From assembly GCA_039920165.1 (NCBI GenBank), contig JBDSEG010000139.1, forward strand, positions 1 through 5,385: DNA of 5,385 nucleotides, read 5' to 3'. Both the position numbers and the translations under genes were made by a program. The notes under the pieces are model-generated. The model was given only the letters and a program-made list of their open reading frames with translations, was not told the origin of the DNA and made no database searches. This document shows positions 1-5,385 of the stretch, piece after piece. Origin of the DNA: JBDSEG01 sp039920165 (lineage in GTDB: Bacteria > Pseudomonadota > Gammaproteobacteria > Burkholderiales > Burkholderiaceae_C). Each line of letters opens with the position of its first letter. Within the stretch, counting starts at the first letter, position 1.

Positions 1-1150
1 GTGGCGCGAGATAGCGCTTGCACTTGTCGGTGATGCCGAAACCGTCGCGCGTGATGAAGTCGCGCGGCATGAACTTCTCGACGTTCGCGACCTTGGCGAG
101 CGGGGCGACGCCGATGCGGTATTTATATGGAACGTCCGAGATGCGCTCGACTGTCGGCATCACCGCGTTCTGTCCGGCGAGCGCCAGCTTGACCGCCTTC
201 GCGCCGAGTTCGTAGGCCTGCTTCACATCGGTCTTCGACGCGATGTGGCGCGCCGCGCGCTGCAGATAGTCGGCCACCGCCCAGTGGAATTTGTAGCCAA
301 GCGCTTCCTTCACGAGGTGCGCCACGACCGGCGCCGCACCGCCGAGCTGGGCGTGGCCGAAGGCATCGCGCGAGCCCTGTTCCGCGAGAAAACTGCCGTC
401 AGGGTGGTGGCAGCCTTCGCTCACGACGACCGTGCAGTAGCCGTGCTCGCGCACCTTCTGATCGACCTTGGCGAGAAACTTCTTGGCGTCGAATTCGATC
501 TCGGGAAAGAGGATGACGACCGGGATGCCGTGGTCCTCGACCAGCCCGCCGGCCGCGGCGATCCAGCCCGCGTGGCGGCCCATCACCTCGACCACGAACA
601 CCTTGGTCGAGGTCTTGCACATCGAGCGCACGTCGAACGAGGCCTCGAGCACCGACACCGCGACGTACTTGGCGACCGAGCCGAAGCCCGGGCAGCAGTC
701 GGTGATGGGCAGGTCGTTGTCGACCGTCTTCGGCACGTGGATGGCCTGCAGCGGGTAGCCGAGGCTTTGTGAGAGTTGGCTCACCTTGAAGCAGGTATCG
801 GCCGAGTCGCCGCCGCCGTTATAGAAAAAATAGCCGATGCCGTGCGCCTTGAAGACCTCGATCAGGCGCTCGTATTCGCGCCGGTTGGCATCGAGCGACT
901 TGAGTTTGTAGCGACACGACCCGAACGCGCCCGACGGCGTGTACCGCAGCGCGGCGATCGCGCTGGCCGACTCCTTGCCGGTATCGATCAGGTCCTCGGT
1001 CAGCGCGCCGATGATGCCGTTGCGCCCGGCGTAGACCTTGCCGATTTGGTCCCTGTTGGCGCGAGCGGTTTCTATCACGCCGCAGGCGGACGCGTTGATG
1101 ACGGCGGTGACGCCGCCGGACTGGGCATAGAAGGCGTTGGTGCGGGCCAT
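1..1150 (-). CDS. pfp: Pyrophosphate-type 6-phosphofructokinase, 3' end off the window
   Basis: This cytoplasmic enzyme interconverts fructose 6-phosphate and fructose 1,6-bisphosphate; the PPi-dependent form is reversible and serves both glycolysis and gluconeogenesis. The frame is open from an ATG at 1150 to the window edge, giving 383 full codons. Visible motifs are SGG at residues 11-13, GGGDS at 112-116, PKTVDNDL at 140-147 (D144 matches the catalytic Asp127 of E. coli PfkA), MGRHAGW at 190-196, SEG at 244-246 and LQR at 297-299. D115 and K141 stand where ATP-dependent PfkA has Gly104 and Gly124; Asp and Lys there are the known marks of PPi use. Residue 114, where PfkA has the Mg-binding Asp103, is Gly. 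The protein starts MARTNAFYAQSGG, typical for the family, although no strong Shine-Dalgarno is present. It lies 41 bases after pepN on the same strand. Probably about 30-40 C-terminal residues are missing. The family is certain; the phosphoryl donor is inferred. Confidence 0.94.
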   Translation of the reverse strand, partial: MARTNAFYAQSGGVTAVINASACGVIETARANRDQIGKVYAGRNGIIGALTEDLIDTGKESASAIAALRYTPSGAFGSCRYKLKSLDANRREYERLIEVFKAHGIGYFFYNGGGDSADTCFKVSQLSQSLGYPLQAIHVPKTVDNDLPITDCCPGFGSVAKYVAVSVLEASFDVRSMCKTSTKVFVVEVMGRHAGWIAAAGGLVEDHGIPVVILFPEIEFDAKKFLAKVDQKVREHGYCTVVVSEGCHHPDGSFLAEQGSRDAFGHAQLGGAAPVVAHLVKEALGYKFHWAVADYLQRAARHIASKTDVKQAYELGAKAVKLALAGQNAVMPTVERISDVPYKYRIGVAPLAKVANVEKFMPRDFITRDGFGITDKCKRYLAP

Positions 1151-1191
1151 GAAGGTCTCGGATGCAAGGTTCGAGGGAGGGGCGCGCGGGA

Positions 1192-3876
1192 TCAGCCGGC
1201 CTGCAGCGCGCGGTCGACGATCTCGCACACATCCTGCGAGAGGCCGGGGCGCGCAGCGACGCGTTCGATCGCGGCGCGAGCCGCGCTGCGGTAGGGCTCG
1301 GCTAGCTTCGTCCAGCGGTCGAGCTGGCGTGCCATGCGTGAGGCGAGTTGCGGGTTCGCGGGGTCGAGGTCGAGAACCCGGTCGGCCCAGAACGCATAGC
1401 CGGACCCGTCGGGGCGATGGAAGGCCGCCGGGTTGCTGCACAGCGCGAGAACCAGGCTGCGCGCCCGGTTCGGATTGGCCAGGCTGAAGTCGCGGTGCCG
1501 CATCAGTTCGTGCACGCGGCCGAGAACATTGCCGTCGCGGTCGGGCGCCGAGGCCTGCAGACTGAACCACTTGTCAATCACCAGCGGATCGCCGCGGAAG
1601 CGCTCATAGAAATCCTCCAGCGCGGATGGCGCGAGCGGGCTCGTCGCCCCCAGCAGCGCCACCACCGCACCTTCGCGATCGGTCATGTTGCCGGCGTCTT
1701 TGCTGCGCTGGTAGGCGCGTCCCAGCCACAGCGCATCGCCGGGGTCGACCGCGTCAAGGCACAGCATCGACAGCGCGAGGTTGGCGAGCGCGCGGCGCCC
1801 CGCGTCAACCGGATTCGGCGAATAGGCGCCGGTTGTCTGGTGCGCTTCGAAGGCCCACGCCCAGTCGTCGTGCAGCGCGCGCGCGAGTTGCAGTCGCAGT
1901 TGCTCGCGGGCAGCGTGGATCGTCTGCGGATCGACCGTACTCATCTGTTCGGCGATATAGCTTTCGCTCGGCAGGCGCAGCACCAGTTCCTTGAACGCGG
2001 CGTCGAGCGACGGATGACGCAGCACGCTGCGCATCGCGTCGATGAAGGCTTCGTCGAGAGCGACCGGCGCGCCTTCGCGCACCGCCGGAATCAGCCGGTT
2101 CAGCGCCAGGCGCTGCCCGGCATCCCAACGGTTGAAGGGATCGCTGTCGTGGTTAAGCAGGGTGAGAAGGTCTTCGTCGCGCAGGCCATCGACCACGCAG
2201 ACCGGCGCCGAGAAACCGCGCAGCAGCGAGGGGACGGGTTCGCTGTCGACATTGACGAAGGTGAAGAAGCTGCGCACCTCGCGCAGCACCAGCAAGCGCT
2301 CGGTGCGCGTCGTCTCGGGTTCGTCCTCGAGCTGCACCGGCAGAGCGCGACCATCGCGGGCGACCAGGCCGATCGCGAGAGGGATCACATACGGCTGCTT
2401 CTCGGCGCTGCCCGAAGTGGCCGGGCACGACTGCTCGATGCCGAGGGTGAAGCTGCGCGTCCTGGCGTCGTAGCGTCCGCGTGCTTCGATGCGCGGCGTG
2501 CCGGCCTGCGAATACCAGCGCTTGAAGGGTTCGAGGTGCTTCGCGAGTTCGGTCGAAGGATTGGCATCGGCAATCGCCTGCGCGAAATCGTCGCAGGTCA
2601 CGGCCTGGCCGTCGAAGCGCTCGAAATAGAGCGACATCCCCTTGGCGAAGCCCTCGCGGCCAACCAGCGTGTGCATCATGCGCACGACCTCGGCGCCCTT
2701 CTCGTAGACGGTCGGGGTGTAGAAATTGTTGATCTCCACATAGCTGTCGGGCCGGACCGGGTGCGCCATCGGGCCGGCGTCCTCGGGGAACTGGAGCTGG
2801 CGCAGCTGGCGCACGTCCTCGATCCGCTTGACGGCGCGCGCGGTCGGGGTGCTGCCCATGTCCATGCTGAATTCCTGGTCGCGAAAGACCGTCAGCCCCT
2901 CCTTCAGGCTGAGCTGGAACCAGTCGCGGCAGGTGACGCGGTTGCCGGTCCAGTTGTGGAAATATTCGTGGCCGACCACCGATTCGATATCGGCATAGCT
3001 GGTGTCGGTCGCGGTCGCGGGATTGGCCAGCACGTACTTCGTATTGAAGATGTTGAGGCCCTTGTTCTCCATCGCGCCCATGTTGAAATCGGAGGCAGCG
3101 ACGATCATGAAGCGCTCGAGGTCGAGCGGCAGCTTGAAGCGGGCCTCGTCCCAGGTGATCGCGGCGACGAGCGAATTCATCGCATGCTCGGTCTTCTCGA
3201 GATCGCCTCGGCGTACATAGATCTGCAGCAGGTGGTCGGTGCCTGCGCGGGTGCGGATGTGCTGCTCGCGCGCGACCAGATCGGCCGCCACGAGGGCGAA
3301 CAGATAGCTCGGCTTGGGATGCGGGTCGTGCCACTTCGCGTAGTGACGCCCGTCGGCGAGTTCACCCTGTTCGACCAGGTTGCCATTGCTCAGCAGTATC
3401 GGATAGCGGGCCTTGGGCGCGCGGAGCAGGACCGTATAGACCGCCATTACGTCGGGGCGGTCGAGAAAATAGCTGATGCGCCGGAAGCCTTCGGCCTCGC
3501 ACTGCGTGAAGAAGCCGCCGCCCGAGGTGTACAGGCCCGAGAGCTGGGTATTGCGCTCGGGCGCGCAGGTGCTGCGGATCTCGAGCGTGAATTCGCCTTG
3601 CGCATCACCTGGCGGCAGGTTGTCGATCACCAGCATGCCGTCTTCGTGGCGGAACGAGACCGAAGCGCCGTCGGCCAGCAGCCGGGTCAGGTTCAGCTCC
3701 TCGCCGTGCAGGCGAAGCGGGCCGCTGGCGACCTGCGGATTGCGCCGCATGCGCATGCGGTTGACGACCATCGTCTTGACCGGATCGAGGTCGAAGCTCA
3801 GGTCGACCGCAGTGATCCAGAACGCCGGCGGGGTGTAGTCCTCGCGGCGGATAAGGGCGGGTGTGCCTTCGCGCAT
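1192..3876 (-). CDS. pepN: Aminopeptidase N (M1 family zinc metallopeptidase)
   Basis: PepN removes N-terminal amino acids from peptides in the cytoplasm, late in protein turnover. The product is 894 residues, against 870 in E. coli PepN, and is similar along its whole length. The N-terminal beta domain spans roughly residues 1-200. The thermolysin-like catalytic domain follows, with the substrate-binding GAMEN motif at 267-271 and HEYFH at 303-307. E326 is the third zinc ligand in KEG, 19 residues after H307, and Y391 in TVYEKGAEV is the likely transition-state tyrosine. A beta domain (about 455-550) and a helical C-terminal domain complete the protein; MTD at 731-733 and SNPAAFH near 814-820 also match PepN. 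The ATG at 3876 is chosen because MREGTPALIRREDYTPP aligns with the E. coli start. The frame stays open for 39 more codons upstream, but those overlap the toxin gene and have no PepN similarity. It begins 10 bases after the toxin stop, with only a weak GAGA-like ribosome site, so translational coupling is possible. Confidence 0.98.
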   Translation of the reverse strand: MREGTPALIRREDYTPPAFWITAVDLSFDLDPVKTMVVNRMRMRRNPQVASGPLRLHGEELNLTRLLADGASVSFRHEDGMLVIDNLPPGDAQGEFTLEIRSTCAPERNTQLSGLYTSGGGFFTQCEAEGFRRISYFLDRPDVMAVYTVLLRAPKARYPILLSNGNLVEQGELADGRHYAKWHDPHPKPSYLFALVAADLVAREQHIRTRAGTDHLLQIYVRRGDLEKTEHAMNSLVAAITWDEARFKLPLDLERFMIVAASDFNMGAMENKGLNIFNTKYVLANPATATDTSYADIESVVGHEYFHNWTGNRVTCRDWFQLSLKEGLTVFRDQEFSMDMGSTPTARAVKRIEDVRQLRQLQFPEDAGPMAHPVRPDSYVEINNFYTPTVYEKGAEVVRMMHTLVGREGFAKGMSLYFERFDGQAVTCDDFAQAIADANPSTELAKHLEPFKRWYSQAGTPRIEARGRYDARTRSFTLGIEQSCPATSGSAEKQPYVIPLAIGLVARDGRALPVQLEDEPETTRTERLLVLREVRSFFTFVNVDSEPVPSLLRGFSAPVCVVDGLRDEDLLTLLNHDSDPFNRWDAGQRLALNRLIPAVREGAPVALDEAFIDAMRSVLRHPSLDAAFKELVLRLPSESYIAEQMSTVDPQTIHAAREQLRLQLARALHDDWAWAFEAHQTTGAYSPNPVDAGRRALANLALSMLCLDAVDPGDALWLGRAYQRSKDAGNMTDREGAVVALLGATSPLAPSALEDFYERFRGDPLVIDKWFSLQASAPDRDGNVLGRVHELMRHRDFSLANPNRARSLVLALCSNPAAFHRPDGSGYAFWADRVLDLDPANPQLASRMARQLDRWTKLAEPYRSAARAAIERVAARPGLSQDVCEIVDRALQAG

Positions 3877-3886
3877 GGGGTCGGTC

Positions 3887-4318
3887 TCAGTCAGAAAAAT
3901 CGAAGACGGCCAGGCCGCATTGCCGTGCAGCGCGAGCCTGTTGCCGGTCGCCGGTGGCCATGCCGTCGCAGCCGAACGCCTGCGCGCAGGCAATGTGGAT
4001 CGCGTCCAGCGTCGCCAGCGGCATGCCGAGTTCGCGTACCAGTCGGGTTGCGTGCGGAATCACAGCGGGATTAAAAGGTTGAAGTTGCCAGAGTGCGCTC
4101 TCGATGTCGCGGCCGAGAAAATCGCGGCTGCGGTCAAGGTAGGGTCGGTCGAAATCGCCCTGGCGCAGGCGCCGTTGCAGCATCGACTCGAACTCGGTCA
4201 GACCCAGCGGCGAGATGACGAAATCCGACTCGCCGGCCAGAAACTCGTCGAACCGCGCCGACGCCGTTTCGTGGACATAGCGCTTGATCAGCGCACTGGT
4301 ATCGACATAGACCGCCAT
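3887..4318 (-). CDS. vapC: VapC-type PIN-domain ribonuclease toxin
   Basis: This 143-residue protein is a single PIN domain, the usual size for a VapC toxin. VapC proteins are Mg-dependent RNases; known members cleave tRNA or rRNA and so stop translation until neutralised by the antitoxin. The four conserved acidic residues are visible: D6 in YVDTSAL, E42 in GLTEFES, D105 in ATLDAIHIA and D124 in ATGDRQ. All are intact, so the toxin looks active. The ATG at 4318 places D6 at the canonical distance from the N-terminus. The antitoxin ends 14 bases upstream, the usual antitoxin-first order, and an AGGCGA sequence next to the antitoxin stop may act as the ribosome site. The stop lies 10 bases before pepN. 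Composition is similar to the flanking genes, so there is no sign of recent transfer. The RNA target cannot be told from sequence. Confidence 0.92.
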   Translation of the reverse strand: MAVYVDTSALIKRYVHETASARFDEFLAGESDFVISPLGLTEFESMLQRRLRQGDFDRPYLDRSRDFLGRDIESALWQLQPFNPAVIPHATRLVRELGMPLATLDAIHIACAQAFGCDGMATGDRQQARAARQCGLAVFDFSD

Positions 4319-4332
4319 CTCGCCGGTCGCCT

Positions 4333-4560
4333 TCAGCGGCGGTCGCGCTCTTCCCGGATCAAGACCTCGGAGGGCACCTTGACCATCGGCATGCCGGCGC
4401 GGTGCCCGGCCAGCGATTGAAAGCGACCGTCGGTCGGGGCCGGCAGGATCCGAGCGACCGCCTCACCGTTGGACACCAGCAGCAGTTCGTGCTCCTCGGC
4501 CAGCAACTGACGCAGGCGGGGGATTTCGATGCGCAGCTCGCGAACGTTGATCGTCTTCAT
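4333..4560 (-). CDS. vapB: Phd/YefM-type antitoxin of the VapBC pair
   Basis: This 75-residue protein precedes the PIN toxin and is its likely antitoxin. The N-terminal part (MKTINVRELR, then a helix to about residue 22, then ELLLVSNGEAVARILP at 25-40) follows the Phd/YefM fold, in which the N-terminal half dimerises and binds the operator. The NGEAVARI stretch resembles the NGEAAVLM stretch of E. coli YefM. The C-terminal part (about 45-75) is charged, has VPSEVL, and is probably the flexible segment that wraps the toxin. The ATG at 4560 is supported by a GGTGA ribosome-site-like sequence four bases upstream. The family commonly represses its own promoter together with the toxin, and repeats in the leader fit that. 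Phd-fold antitoxins are often paired with PIN toxins, so the label vapB reflects the partner more than the fold. Function is inferred from fold and position. Confidence 0.88.
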   Translation of the reverse strand: MKTINVRELRIEIPRLRQLLAEEHELLLVSNGEAVARILPAPTDGRFQSLAGHRAGMPMVKVPSEVLIREERDRR

Positions 4561-4596
4561 GGTGTCACCATCATCTCGTCATGTGTCACCAGTATA
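4561..4596 (-). promoter_or_regulatory. Putative promoter and leader of the antitoxin-toxin operon
   Basis: On the minus strand TATACT occupies 4596-4591, one mismatch from the -10 consensus, inside the most AT-rich part of the prfB-antitoxin gap. Thirty bases separate it from the antitoxin ATG, so transcription would start at about 4584, leaving a short leader. No convincing -35 hexamer lies 16-18 bases upstream; a bound activator, or weak basal strength, would be needed. GGTGA at 4569-4565 could pair with the 3' end of 16S rRNA, four bases before the ATG. This is a pattern call without experimental support. Confidence 0.42.
4562..4591. repeat. Operator-like direct repeat upstream of the antitoxin
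   Basis: The word GTGTCACCA occurs at 4562-4570 and again at 4583-4591, exactly 21 bases apart, about two helical turns, so both copies would face the same side of the DNA. Each contains the symmetric core GTG-T-CAC. The copy nearest the gene extends to a 13-base palindrome with one central base (ATGGTG-T-CACCAT, 4559-4571) that overlaps the start codon and ribosome site. The other copy touches the -10 box. This arrangement fits binding by an antitoxin or antitoxin-toxin complex; that role is inferred. Confidence 0.5.
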
Positions 4597-4609
4597 GATC
4601 GCAGCGCTC

Positions 4610-5385
4610 TCACACCCCTTGCTTCAGGCTCGCCTCGATGAACGGATCGAGGTCGCCGTCGAGCACCTTCTGCGTATTGCTGATCTCGAGATTGGTACGC
4701 AAGTCCTTGATGCGGCTCTGGTCGAGCACGTAGCTGCGGATCTGGTGCCCCCAGCCCACATCGGTCTTGCTGTCCTCGAGCTTTTGCTGCGCTGCCATGC
4801 GAATACGCATCTCGTGCTCGTACATCCGCGAGCGCAGCATCTGCCAGGCCTCGTCGCGGTTGCGGTGCTGGCTGCGGTCGTTCTGGCACTGCACGACGAT
4901 GCCGGTCGGGATGTGCGTCAGGCGCACCGCCGAGTCGGTCTTGTTGATGTGCTGGCCGCCGGCGCCGCTGGCACGGTAGGTGTCGGTGCGCACGTCGGCC
5001 GGGTTGATATCGATCTCGATCGTATCGTCGACCTCGGGGTAGACGAAGACGCTCGCGAAGCTGGTGTGGCGCCCGCCGGCCGAATCGAACGGGCTCTTGC
5101 GCACCAAGCGGTGCACGCCGGTCTCGGTGCGCAGCAGGCCGAAGGCATAGTCGCCCTCGATCTTGATGGTCGCGCTCTTGATGCCCGCCACGTCGCCTTC
5201 GCTCTCTTCCATCACCTCGGTCTTGAAGCCCTTCTTCTCGCAGTACTTGAGGTATTGGCGCAGCAGCATCGACGCCCAGTCGCACGCCTCGGTACCGCCG
5301 GCGCCGGCCTGTAGGTCGAGGAAGCAGTTGCTCGGGTCGGCCGGGTTGTTGAACATGCGGCGGAATTCGAGCCCGCCAACCGTGG
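4610..5385 (-). CDS. prfB: Peptide chain release factor 2, 5' end off the window
   Basis: RF2 recognises UGA and UAA stop codons in the ribosomal A site and triggers release of the finished protein. The frame is open from the window edge (preceding an internal ATG at 5356) to a TGA at 4612-4610, giving 257 full codons. The fragment begins in the conserved LEFRRMFNNP region. The tripeptide anticodon SPF, which marks RF2 rather than RF1 (PxT), is coded at 5095-5087. The catalytic GGQ, which reaches the peptidyl-transferase centre, is coded at 4960-4952. GGQ stands 117 residues earlier, counted from the internal Met, than in the 365-residue E. coli protein, so about 108 N-terminal residues are missing. 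Any programmed frameshift site near codon 26 is outside the window. Residue 129 before SGAGGQ is Ala, the usual form rather than the Thr of E. coli K-12. No terminator is visible in the 49 bases before the antitoxin gene. Confidence 0.98.
   Translation of the reverse strand, partial: TVGGLEFRRMFNNPADPSNCFLDLQAGAGGTEACDWASMLLRQYLKYCEKKGFKTEVMEESEGDVAGIKSATIKIEGDYAFGLLRTETGVHRLVRKSPFDSAGGRHTSFASVFVYPEVDDTIEIDINPADVRTDTYRASGAGGQHINKTDSAVRLTHIPTGIVVQCQNDRSQHRNRDEAWQMLRSRMYEHEMRIRMAAQQKLEDSKTDVGWGHQIRSYVLDQSRIKDLRTNLEISNTQKVLDGDLDPFIEASLKQGV

Noticed and set aside
1151..1191. A possible terminator or regulatory element between pepN and the phosphofructokinase gene.
   Set aside because: The 41 bases contain a C-rich run on the minus strand but no stem-loop with a T-run and no promoter-like hexamers.
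245..1294. Two plus-strand open frames (245-772 and 776-1294) that could be taken for tandem genes.
   Set aside because: They lie opposite the phosphofructokinase, whose minus-strand frame is continuous to the window edge and carries all family motifs.
3877..3993. A 39-codon N-terminal extension of PepN beginning at an ATG at 3993.
   Set aside because: It overlaps the end of the toxin gene in another frame, reads as Arg/Ala-rich sequence without PepN similarity, and the ATG at 3876 matches the family start.
1348..4074. A 908-codon open frame on the plus strand, antisense to pepN.
   Set aside because: Its product is rich in Arg, Ala, Gly and His with no recognisable domain. Long antisense frames are expected opposite GC-rich genes with strong third-position bias, and the opposite strand is an unmistakable PepN.
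4066..4090. A locally AT-rich spot inside the toxin gene, with TTTAAT on the minus strand, as a possible pepN promoter.
   Set aside because: No -35 element at suitable spacing, and the bases are explained as codons of the toxin.
4619..5314. A 231-codon plus-strand open frame antisense to prfB.
   Set aside because: Low-complexity Val/Ala/Leu/His product that mirrors the RF2 gene; a composition artefact.

Overview
The window is a compact, high-GC stretch in which every supported gene lies on the minus strand, so transcription runs from high to low coordinates. The largest gap between genes is 49 bases, and no stretch over 300 bases lacks a gene. In reading order the genes are: prfB (peptide chain release factor 2, its 5' end off the window), a Phd/YefM-type antitoxin, a VapC-type PIN-domain toxin, pepN (aminopeptidase N), and a pyrophosphate-type 6-phosphofructokinase whose last residues run off the low-coordinate edge. 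No RNA gene, mobile element, CRISPR array or long repeat was seen.

The wording of RF2 and PepN, the GC-rich third codon positions and a pyrophosphate-type phosphofructokinase together suggest a betaproteobacterium. Rhodocyclales (Azoarcus, Thauera and relatives) is my best guess. This is an inference from remembered family sequences, not a database result.

Layout: 4610-5385 holds the middle and C-terminal two thirds of RF2. The 49-base gap at 4561-4609 is relatively AT-rich and carries a plausible -10 box plus a direct repeat of a 9-base word, which together look like an autoregulated toxin-antitoxin promoter. The antitoxin (4333-4560) and toxin (3887-4318) follow, 14 bases apart. pepN (1192-3876) starts only 10 bases after the toxin stop, without a clear Shine-Dalgarno sequence. 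The phosphofructokinase (1-1150) starts 41 bases after the pepN stop.

prfB, pepN and the phosphofructokinase are housekeeping or central-metabolism genes with complete motifs. The accessory element is the toxin-antitoxin pair, set between prfB and pepN. The spacing suggests that pepN, and perhaps the phosphofructokinase, receives at least some transcription through the toxin-antitoxin operon. I see no undescribed system here. The points most worth a second look are the operator-like repeats at the antitoxin promoter, the tight toxin-pepN junction, and the active-site signature of the phosphofructokinase.
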